64,000 nucleotides of DNA from Congeria kusceri (taxonomy: Eukaryota; Mollusca; Bivalvia; Myida; Dreissenidae), in assembly GCA_027627225.1 (NCBI GenBank), contig CM051025.1:71088069-71152068 (forward strand). The letters run 5' to 3'. The notes below the pieces were generated by a model, which worked only from the letters and a program-made list of their open reading frames with translations, was not told the origin of the DNA and ran no database searches. Positions within the stretch are counted from its first letter, which is position 1. Every line of letters starts with the position of its first letter. A program made the translations under genes and the position numbers. This document shows, in pieces, positions 29,001 to 41,000 of the stretch.

Positions 29001-32000
29001 TTAAAAATACACTCATATTTTCGAAAGTCCTTATGGCCGAGTGGTTAAGGCGCTAGTCTGTTTTGATATCAACAGTCGCAGGTTCGAGTCCCGTCGAGGT
29101 CAAATGTTTTAATATACTTCTTTTGTTTTTAATACAACATTTGTTATTGTTAATCTATATGCTTTACTTTGTTTGCAGTTAAGATAGTAAAGAGCTTTAT
29201 TCAAAAATACGAAATCTGTGAACAAGTCCCTTTAAAATATCTCGATGCATTCTCAGTTATTGAGCGGAAACCGTTTTTCTATTTTTAGTAACGGTGACCT
29301 AGACCTTGATCCCACCCACCCCATATGCAATCCCAAGAGAAGTCTCGATATAAAGTATCTATGTATGAAGTTTCATTAAAATCTCTTGATGCGTTCTCAA
29401 GTTATTGAGCGGAAACAGTTTATATATTTTTAGTAACGGTGACCTTGACCTTGAAACCACCCATCCGATATGCAATCCCAAGCGAGGTCTCGATGTAAGA
29501 TAGCTATGTATAAATTTTCATTAAAAAATCTCAATGCGTTCTCAAGTTATTGGACCACTATAGGATGTTACATACCAAATGTGAAACCTCTGGTCCTTGC
29601 CGTTTGAAAGGAGAAGATCTTGAGAGACATTTTGCTATTTAAGTCTATATAAATCATGTGACCCTCTGGGCGTGGCCAGTTTTGACCCTAGGGGCATAAA
29701 TTGAACAATATTTGTAGAGGACCACTATAGGATTTTACATACCAAATGTGAAACCTCTGGGCTGTGCCGTATCAGAGGAGAAGATTTTTAGAGACATTTT
29801 GCTATTTAAGTCTACATAAACCATATGACCCCCGGGGCGTGGCTAGTTTTGACCCCAGGGGCATTATTTGAACAATTTTTGTAGAGGACCACTGTAGAAT
29901 ATTACATACCAAAAATGAATTCTCGGGGCCTTGTGGTTTCAGAAATTTTTTAAATCATTTTGCTATATATTCTATGTAAACCATGTGAACCCAGGGTGTG
30001 GCCCGTTTTGCCCCCTAGGGGCATAATTTGAACAATCTTTATAGAGGACCATTATAGGATGTTACATACCAAATATGAAACCTCTGGGCCCTGCGGTTTC
30101 AGAGAAGATTTTCAAACTCTACCCTTTTAAATATATTTTTAGCTCTGGTGACCTACATATGCAGCGGACCGTAAACGATTTGAACAATTTTTAAAGAGGC
30201 TCACCCAATGATCATTCCTGTGAAATTTTGTGAAAATCTGCCAAATGTTTTAGGAGGAGATATAGTTTGAATAAAAAGTTGACGACGAACAACGGGCGAT
30301 CACAAAAGCTCACCATGAGCACTTTGTGCTCAGGTGAGCTAAAACACATAACAACAGTAGCAGTTACCCAACTATTCTTTTATAGGGATCAGAATTATTA
30401 TATGCAGTAAGTAATTTGTAAATTTACAGTAGTGTTTTTTTAAGGAGACCCCCAATACTTATCTGGTTACTTAATAATTATGTACATTGGAAGACCCTAA
30501 TTGAGTTCTCATGATAGGACAGTTCCAAATATAATTCGACAAATCTAACTGATTTACTGCACAACAGACTTGTGCTAACACCCAAAGAGTTTTAAGCTTT
30601 CATAAATTGCTTGTTGCAGACGGTTGGAATGAAAAGACAGTTTTTTAACCATATAGAAACTGCATGCTACTAGCATTCGATTTTCTTACTACTTTGATAT
30701 CGCAACAACAATGTTTAAACATTCGATCCCTATGCAAGAATTAAAATATAATGACGTAAAATAAACAGTAAATGCCTGGATCTGCTTGAAGATGAACTTA
30801 CCAGTTTTGTAACAGTTAGTGGTGAATGATGTGTCCAATGAAAAAGATATGAAATAAAGTCACACAGTTAATGTTCATGATAGCTCTTAAAACCTGTTTA
30901 ATCTTCCTCAATTCTATTTCAAATACCAGTAAGCAAACCTTGAAGCCTACTCAAATAGAATCCTATAAGTACCTTACTTCAACATTTGTTTAGGGTACTT
31001 TAATTGTTGAAGAATAAAAAAATCTTTTGGCACTTTGTTTAAGAAACTATTTTAGTGCAAAAAACAACTTTATTATTAATATTAATTTAAGCATGTACTA
31101 ACAATCATTCTATTTTTTGAATTATAAATATGAATTTATGTTATAACTAACCTATGAAATGTAGCATACGTTTTAATGATAATTAAATGATAATATAATA
31201 CAAAATTTTGTTCCAATGTAATACTGTATATATTTTACTACATATATTTTATATGAATAGTTCGTTCAAAATCAATATTAGAGACAGAGTATACATAACT
31301 AACAGACTCAAGAGATCAATCAACATGTATTCACGTAGCTTCAAAATCAAGATCAAACATCAAAATTCTAATGAAACCATTTTTTAACCCGTGTTGTGCA
31401 ACTGTTTGGATGCATGGCTACACACCTAACTCTCAAAATCAAAAAATTTCATTCAAACATACAAGACGCGTCGTGGGAAAACTGGACATAATGCATGTGC
31501 TTAAAGTGTCGTCCCAGATTAGCCTGTGCAGTCCGCACAGGCTAATCCGGGATGGCACTTTCCGCTTTTATGCTATTTTCTGTTTCAAGGAAGTCTCTTC
31601 TAAACAGAAATCCTCTCTAGACGGAAAGTGCCGTCCTGGATTAGCCTGTGCGGACTGCACATGCTAATCTGGGGCGACACTTTACGCACATGCATTAAGA
31701 CCGATTTTCTCACGACGCGCCACATACATGTATACATGTATTTAATGTAATAAAATAACAGCCTCAATTATTGTTTTTCGAATAGGAAACAAGGTCTAAT
31801 TAAACAACAGCCTCAATTATTGTTTTCGAATAGGAAACAAGGTGCAATAAAATAACAGCCTCAATTATTGTTTTTCAAATAAGAAACAAGGTCCAATAAA
31901 ATAACAGCCTCAATTATTGTTTTTCGAATAGGAAACAAGGTCCAATAAAATAACAGCCTCAATTATTGTTTTTCGAATAGAAAACAATGTCCAACCAAGG

Positions 32001-35000
32001 GTGTGTGCTAATTTCTTATGTATGCTTGATAAACTGCCAAGTATGAATACTAACAAAAGATGATATCAAGAAATGTAAGTGGAGTTCTGGCAGACATACC
32101 TTCTTTTGCTCGTGACTTTCTTTTCTCAGCCTGAAACCAAGAAAAACACAAACAGGATCAAAACAATGCAAACAGAGAAATTATCGCGCGAGTTAAATCA
32201 AGTAGAAAATTCACTTACTTCATAAGTACTAAAATGGCTGATAAATGGTGAAAACACTTCATTCCATAAACTGTTGTTTAATAAATTCTGCACCCCTATT
32301 CATTTTGTTTATTATTAACAATGTTTTTGGCACAGAAATATGTTATAATTAAAATACTCAGCATGAAACACTTAAGGGAAAACTGAGATTTACAAATGCC
32401 ATCCCAAAGATTGTTAGTCTGTGCTCACAAAAATTAGCATATACCAGAGTGGCCCCAAGCTGACTTCGTGTGAAATACATGTACAACTGTTTAAGATACG
32501 CAAATAACAATAACTGTGAGAACCATCTGAAACAAACAGCTCGAATAATTTTGTAACAGCACAGCTCAAGAGAAAAACAAATTTTGCTAAATTACTTGGT
32601 GTCAAGTATCAGAGCTCAAGCACTTAGAGTTATGCCACATAATTTCAGGGTTGCTATCAGGGATATAAATTAATAATCACCTTGTCACCAAAGCAGCTGT
32701 TTTGCAGCTGGGTGACTGGGTCCAATCAGTAATGCAACCGGTTGGCTTACTGCATATTTTTGAAGGATTTTCTTGTATAATGCATGTAAGAAATTACCAT
32801 TACATGCAATAAAAGTCCATTAACTGTTTTTAATCATCACCACTGTATCATATTGTCCATCACAGTGGCATGTCATCATATTCTATGTTTTGGAAAAACG
32901 CAAAACATTTTTTTAATCAAAACACACAACATCTGACAGTGTCGTTATGTGTTAACACCTAGGGCATTTCCCCAATAGTTCTAACGAGGTAAAGTGTCCC
33001 ATGATTTTAAGGCAGGGTTCATAGGTTTTCAGGGTAGCAAGCCTAGTTGACTTGTAACCCAAGAGTGTTAGTTTATATCCCTGGGCGGGCACCCGGCATT
33101 TACGCCAAGTAATAAAGCTAACAGACAATCTGACCCTTGTGACAGTGAGTCAAATTATTCACTTTGCTGGAGCTGTACTGTTCGCGTACCTGTGCACTCC
33201 TGTTGATGGGGGGCTGGGAAAGTTCCGGAATGTCCATGTACTGGTTGCCTTGGTACTGCTTCTCCAGCAGCTGGTCTGTCTCCTCATCAGTGTCAAAATC
33301 TGCAACAGTCACTGCCTAGTACAGAAACATACGTGCATATAGCTGGTTAAACGACTGATACATGTGTACAATATCACATTTGAGACATGTGACATTTTGT
33401 TAATAATTTATATCATATTATTTAGGCTTAATGCATGTTTGAAGTGTCGTCCTGGATAAGCCTGTGCGGACCACACTTTCCGATAACAGTTGATTTATCT
33501 TTAGAAGAGACTTCCTTGAAACAGAAAATATCATGAAAACGAAAAGTGTCGTCCCAGATCAGCCTGTGTGGACTGCACTTTACGCACATGCATTTAGCCC
33601 GGTTTTCCTAGACACGGATCAATCATTACCCTTCAATATGAACTGCATGTTCTAATAAACATGCTTGTATTTAAACTTAATATTAGACACCCCATGAAAC
33701 GATGAACAGTACTTTTCCCATTATTATTAAATGTGTTTTATTAGCAAATAATCAAATACCATGCAAAAATAATACATAAATACTTTCAAATGCAATACAA
33801 ATTCACAAAATTCACTCAATTGTATCATCCAAGATTCTAAAATTGCGACAATGTAACACATGCACATTACCGTTCTTCAATGTCATGCTCTGTTCCACAT
33901 ACAACATTGTGCGAAGACACAAATGTTACACCATGCTACCCTTTTGCACAATTAATATTTTTTATCGGTAAAATACTTGTTTGATTACGAACATGATTAA
34001 TGTCTGTTGAAGAAAGCGGTGTTGGTGCTACACGAAATGGAACCTCGTACAGACGAATGGACAGGACAATCACTATATGCCGGGGGCATAAAAAACATGT
34101 ATGTGTACTTTTAATACTAGCACTGCTGCAAACTTTATGTATGTCTCTAGGCTTTGAAAAGGCGTACAACATTTTACTGAACACTGTGGCTTATGATAAT
34201 GATAACTGGTGGTATGTCTTCTTACAATGGAATGATATTGCAGTTAAATAGCTAAGTGGAATAAACTGTGGAGCATGCAAAGATCTTGTACCAACTGTGA
34301 TCTCTGTTTTTCACAACCGTTATTTTAAGCATTGAAAACACCTTAAACTTAATATACAAGAGTCATCCTTTTGCCCATGTTACTGTTTTTCGCACATTTT
34401 TTCTACTTCTGACGTGACATCAGTTGTTATAAACTGTAACTGGAATTCAATTCAATTCAAAGTAAACATATAACTGTTATTGAGATATGTCTACAAAAAT
34501 GGAAACTGAACCAAAGTTCTTTATTTTGTATACCTCTCTAACATTGAAAATGGTCTTATTGCAAGTGTTCCTTATTTCGTCCAAATAACATAAAGTTATC
34601 ATAATTTAAAGTCAACTCAGTGATGTTCATTGCATTTAAAACCTCAAAGTTGTGGTTACTTTGAACAAATATAGGTTACATGCAAATGTGTTAAAGATTT
34701 TGAAGAGTGCTGGCTTTGGCAGAACCTGTATGAATTCAAATATATTTGAAAGAATAATCTGTCTGATAGGAAACTGGCAAACTTATGTGAAAGTTAGTAC
34801 TTTATATGAGTACAGTGAGTGAACTCTTTAGTTTCTACCTCCTTCCTTCCTGCTATGACCATAGTGGGGCCGGCTGCTCATTTCTGTCTCACTGCCCATG
34901 TCCTCCGATGAAGTGATAGACTCAGAATTCCGACGCTCGCTATGGCTGTCCTGCGTAAATGCGTACGAGTTGCTGTCACCGTACATACTAACGCTATCTA

Positions 35001-38000
35001 CCCGAGTATTTGGCATGCCATTACCACTGTGCTTATTGTGACTAGTGTACTGCTCTGTCGAATCATCCTTGGCTATCTGAGAATACTTTTTGCCTTGGTT
35101 GCGTCTCGTGTAACGAACGTCATCATCATCGTATTCCTCATCAGAATCATAGCCTACAATAATAATAACCATGCAAATCCCATGCAACAATAATTTAACA
35201 GAAAAAATAAGTAAAATTATGTACAATGTAATATCACTAAACTGAGTCCATTTGTTAATGAAATCTCTCTTCCACACACACAAATGAACGACAAGCTACA
35301 ATTGATCCACATCTATAAACATTCTAGGATTGTAGCAAACAAGGAATTATTATCGCACTTTCAATAAATACTAGAAAACAACCACTGATAAGCAAATTAA
35401 GTTATAGGTTAACTCGAACTGTTAAAAGTTTTGTCGTTACAAATTTCAAATCGGTTTCTGATTCTGTTTTTACGACAACAAATGTTTCCCGCCAGGACAG
35501 TGTGTAATGAATTGTGCGTTTCTAACGGTATTTTTAAGCATCTTCTACAGAACAACAAATCAAAAATGCATCTATAATGTACAAACATTTTTAATTGCAA
35601 TCCAACAATAAATAAAATAAGAAAAATCAGAATAGCCAAAACATGTCCACATGCATTTACTGCAACTTGTGATGATTCAATTTTATAAGCATGAGGTTTA
35701 CAGATATTAAAGGGAAACCTTCAATATAGTGCTTTTATATCTCTAATAACATACTGAATCAAATGGGGTGGAAACAAAGTAGTATTTAAACTTACCCTGC
35801 ATAAGAAATACACCATTAGATACTTTAAATACCAATATGTTTGTAAGTATTTTTGTGCTATGGATTAAACACTAGGATTGCCTGACAGCCATTTCATACA
35901 ATACAATACCTGTAGCCAATGTATAATGGCAAACAGTTTGTATCATCAAGATGACCGCACACAAAGAATATGTTTCTAAACTGATATGTGGTTACTGTTA
36001 GTAAGAATGTTTTGCCAAATTAAATGAATGATACTGAATAATATAATACAGATTTTAAATAACAACTTTCGAAACAAACGATAACTTCCATTATTATTAT
36101 TTAAACATACATTAAAATTCAACTGTGCCAACTTACACTCATTTACATTGAAAAACTACATCATTAACATAAAACAACATATGAGGCGCGTCGTTGAAAA
36201 ACCGGTCTTAATGCATGTTCATAAAGTGTCGTCCCGGATTAGCCTGTGCAGTCTGCACAGGCTAATCCAGGGATGCACTTTCCGCTTTTACGTATTTTCT
36301 TTTTCAATGAAGTCTCTCAGGGATCATCCTAGCCCAAAATTTTAGGGAGAAGTGACTTCTCCTTTTGCCGAATTCAGGCAGAAGTTTATCGATAACTGAC
36401 ACTGGCGTGTAAAGCAGCTATTTAGCCAATCAATCAATTGAATTATGTATAATTAATTAATTATAAAGACTACAACCTGTAGTAATGACAGATAAACACA
36501 AAATAGCTTAATAAGTTTTATTGGCATTAGAAACAGTATTTTCAAAAAACAAGCACTCATGTTTATGTTTATGACAATTGATACTTACACTTCATAAGGC
36601 AGTCACTGGTTTCCTTTAAAATAATGTCATGATATAAAGAGTAAATGTTACAATGTAAATTATTAACGCCCTTGATATTTCTCCTAATAACGCTACATGT
36701 TATACATCGCTCAGGTAGACAAGTACCGGTATTGTACACCACTTGGTTGTCAGCAAGCTGCACGTGGAAATCGTTCAACATAATTTTCCTGCCGTTAGTC
36801 GGCGTCAGAACAAAGAAATGACAGGAGAATGAAATAACGTTGTAATGGTGTCGCGTGTTGTTCAATGCTTTTGTTTGGATGACGTCATTTACTACAAAAT
36901 GGGAATCGGATTATCTGTTACTTTTCACATGCGGTGTTTGTTACGATTGTGTTAATTGCGGAAATGGAAAATAATTGATCAGTGTATCATTTTGTTTTAA
37001 TTTTAAATTAATTGCCAGTTCTAAGGTCAAACATCGCAATTAAGCAAACAGCAAATATTCACAGCCTGAATATAAGTTCCCTTACAGTACGTAAAACGGT
37101 AATAACTGTAAATTCTAGTGTAAACCGGTTGATCATATCGCCCAGTGTGCACTCGCTTTCTTGGTTCCCAACAGCCTTTGCTAATAACAGATTTACTTTG
37201 AAAGCAAGTAGTCGAAGTCGGGAACCGCAATTGGAATAACCTTAGCCGATTGGTTGATTAACACAATGCCAGGTCAGTGATGTGTAACAAACTTTCTCAC
37301 GCTGTTTACAGATCGATTATGGATAATTGTAGCATCGTTATCTCCACAATCAGATAAACCATGACAGTAGTGGGCATAAGATTAGAAGAATAAGCATTAG
37401 TATTGAAAAATTTAGGCGATTTTGATTTCGCTTTGATCAGATCACAGGGCGAAGTCAGATACCATAGGGCGACGATTTCGCCCATGTCGCCCTCTAGGAT
37501 AATCCCTGGTCTCTTCTAAATATAAATCCACTGTAGGCGGAAAGTGCCATCCTGGATTAGCCTGTGCGGACTGCACAGGCTAATCTGGGACGACACTTTA
37601 CGCACATGCATTATGTCCGGTTTTCCCACGACGCGCCTCATATAATAAACAACATCCAACAATTAATGTTATAAGCAGGACAACACAACATCCTAAAGTC
37701 TAAAATATATGCATCTGTCTCTGAAATTCATTTGAAAGTAAGACAAACTGTAACAGTGTCATACTTGTGGACCTTAATTCTTTTAACCTTCATTACCATG
37801 ACAATTCAATCATAATTCAGACTTATAAATAGGAATGAATGCTCCTGAAATCGACAGAACAAACACTTTGATTGCAATTATTTCTAGCTGGCAAATCATT
37901 CAGAACATTTAAAGCCCACAAGATTTTGTGAAATGGAAACAATTTTATCAAAGAAACTTTGAATACCGGTAATATATGGAAAAAAATTATATCAACAAAA

Positions 38001-41000
38001 CTGAATAATATATGGAAAAAAAATTATCAAAAGAAATTTTGAATAATTTAAGATAACATGCCACTGGGATATGCCCACCTTCCAAAGAAAAAGTCTAACA
38101 CTTATGTTTCAAAAAGTAACTGCTCAAACCTGTTCAGTGCTCAGATAAGTTTCAGTTCTCCAGACAAGTTTTGGTGTGGATGGTAAATGTTCACTCTAAC
38201 CAGAATTTATGACAGATAATGTACACTCAGTTCAAAATTTACATGAGTTAATATACTTAACAGTTGGCAAATTTATTTGTGCATAAATATACATCCTACT
38301 TTTATTTTCTGTACGTATCTGGTGATATTCTGTAAAAAAAAATTATGCATCTACTCGCCTTTACTAGTGTTGACCTTATTAGTATCTACTTACAAATCTG
38401 CAGATACAATAGCTACTCATATGTATATTTCAGTGAAAGTTATGTAAAACTACATTGATAAATTGTTGTTCCAATTAGACTCTAAGTGACCATTCGACAA
38501 GATTTGAATGACAATGCGCATAGCCATTCAGACATTGGGACATTTGACGGTGTTTGACGGAGATGTCTTGTAAAAACATTTGAGGCGTGTCGGGGGAAAA
38601 CCGGACTTAATGCATGTGCGTAAAGTCTCGTCCCCGATTAGCCTGTGCAGTCCGCACAGGCTAATCCAGTTTGGCACATTCCGCCTACAGTGGATTTTTG
38701 TTTAGAAGAGACCTCCTTGAAACAGAAAATACCATAAAAGCGAAAAGTGCCATCCCGGATTAGCCTGTACGGAATGCACAGGCTAATCCGGGATGACACT
38801 TGACGCACATGCATTAAGTCTGGTTTTCTCACGACATGCCTCATTTGTATACTGTCAAAAGTGTTGTCGGATTTTGACCTAAGTAGGCGAGGTTATAAAT
38901 CCCATAGTGTATTATCAATTATGGAGCTCTATTCATCATAACTATTTTCAGTTTTACCTCAAACAAGTACATTTTATCACTTCTTTGCTTACATAGTAAA
39001 ATGTCTAAAAACAAAGCACACTATCAATGTTATAACATGCAGAATACTAATTCTGTATTGAATGTGTTTACCTTTTGGAGTCTGACTGCTTTTACCATCC
39101 CTACCACTCTGACTGACCAGAAGACGATCTTGCTCATGTAGTGTCTCATATACTAAAAACATACATATCATTACTGATGTAGACAGGGCTCATAACGAGA
39201 TAAGTACAAGCTCAATCAAAATGTGCATGTACACTTTTAAAGCCACCATTTCTTTCTTGCAAAGCCTTACAGTCAAGAAAAAATAGTGTTCACAAATGCT
39301 GCCAAAAAAGTTGTTCACAGTACACAACAGACACTTCCAATGTTAGATTTACTAGCACTAGTAAAAAGCCTACTACACTGCAGATCCACTATATCGCGAT
39401 CCGTTATTTTGCGATATCAAATATATCTATTGCGAATCGGGCGTGCAACACTATTTTTGTTAGTTTTCCTATTACCTGACATTCATTAATAAATCGAGTT
39501 TGGACAGGATTTTCACGCCTACATCGCTACTATTTCATTCACACTTGTGTAGGGCAACAAACAATAACCTGACCGGCTCAACATCAAAAAGTTACAGTTT
39601 GATGGCACCAGCTTACATCGCATGTGCCACCCATGACGTCGCTTTTATAAGCAGCCGAATTACACAACGTCCTTGTGGAGGGTGTATACAGTAACTGTAT
39701 GTCATAGATCAATACTGACCCATCTGAACGACAATACACTGATCGTTAAAGAGTAACTATTGATGCTTTTTTTTTGTTTAAGACGAAATGTTTAACTGCA
39801 CATTGTTCGCGAAACACACACCTATTTATGTTGTTATGCGCTATGAAACTTTTATACAAAAGTAAAGATCTCAGCGCTACAAAGTTTTTATATGGCAAGC
39901 AATACACCCATGTAGTCCATGCAAATGACGTGAGGTTGTACGTCAGCATAATTTTTGCGCGCTGCTTTAGAAGAACAAAGGATTTACATGAAATACATGA
40001 AATGAATTTACATGTGCATTTTAACTGTAAATAGAATATGTGTTTATGTCACATGAATGGTAAAATTTGGATAGGCGTCTCAGATTTCGATTTTATTATA
40101 CGCGTTTCATGGACCCCACGTATCACAATATAATGAAGTTGCAGTGTACTAGACACTCAACTTTCATTAGGAGCCCAATGTTAAAAACCAAGGAGGTTTA
40201 GCAACCAGCATGTACTAAACTTATAACAAATTCAAACCACTTATTTTCTGCAATCACTTGTCACCAAGAATTGCAAACTATGGAGTCCTTGCCTCAGAAA
40301 TCAAACAGTTCAAGCCAGATAACAAGTATAGGCCTCCTAGACACCCGTTCACATAGAACTCTGACTCTACAACAGAACATACTGACAATCACAAACCAAG
40401 GCCTAACACTCACTGTGTTCTTCATGTTTGTCTGACACGTCATGTGGTCGTCGCTGACTCCCCACCTCCTGTCTGTGACCAGATTTACAGTCAACCTCCT
40501 GCTTATAGGTGCCCCCACACTGCCTGCTGTCCTGCTCCTGCTTGCTGGCACTGCCCGCTGACCGGTGGTCAACTTCCTGTTTGTATCCTCCAACATTGTG
40601 AACTTTGTTAACGTCACTTTGGCCGTTTATGACTTCAAATGTGGAGCTTCCTTTTGGAATCACTGGAGGTTCTTCCCTGAAAAATGATTGCAAAATGATT
40701 AACAAAGCACCATTAATAAGCATCATCTGCCATTCACCTCCTGTTTACCTACACAATAAATGAAAATTACCGATCTAACAAAATTGTCCAAATATACTTG
40801 TATTCATGCACAAGCCTAGCTCAAATATTAGAAAAACATCAAACTGTTACTTTACATAATTTTATATGCCCACAGTTGCTGATCTAGAATAAATTTCCGA
40901 AATGTCAGTTAAAAGCTATGTTCTAGTAATTTTTCTTCCACAAGCAGAAAGATTACATTGAATGGCAGTCTAGATTTATCAGCATTGATCTTGTAACAGT

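Larger units (their letters stand above)
27848..30342 (+). mobile_element. HINE/pearl-like element B: two monomer families plus a nested TTAA element
   Basis: Ends match element A: ACAAGAGGGCCCTTAGGGCCC..CGCTCACCTGAG, and GAGCACTTTGTGCTC then AGGTGAGCTAA. The outer parts are 167-bp monomers of the element A type. Inserted between is an array of 133-145-bp monomers with CATATGCAATCCCAAGC, GATATAAGGTATCTATGTATG and TTATTGAGCGGAAACC. One of the latter monomers is interrupted by the TTAA element at 28770. Confidence 0.85.
25893..32099 (-). other. APBA intron 6 (6.2 kb)
   Basis: Between the PTB start and the microexon. It contains two HINE-like elements (26340, 27848), a TTAA element, palindromic MITEs 8 and 9 and a 49-bp array. 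Stretches 26990-27470 and 30350-31440 are AT-rich with nothing recognised. Confidence 0.6.
35154..39071 (-). other. APBA intron 3
   Basis: 3.9 kb between exons 3 and 4. Contains palindromic MITE 11 with its nested 1.2-kb insert, and MITE 12. Stretches 35290-36170 and 37650-38570 hold nothing recognised. Confidence 0.55.

Noticed and set aside
31748..31990. CRISPR-like array
   Set aside because: 49-bp units are directly adjacent with no spacers, in a eukaryotic intron.
33311..33315. Alternative acceptor ctag|G for APBA exon 5
   Set aside because: It would give phase 0, incompatible with exon 4 leaving phase 1.
34942..35193. Plus-strand frame antisense to APBA exon 4
   Set aside because: Shadow of the coding exon; the minus-strand translation has splice sites and phase agreement.
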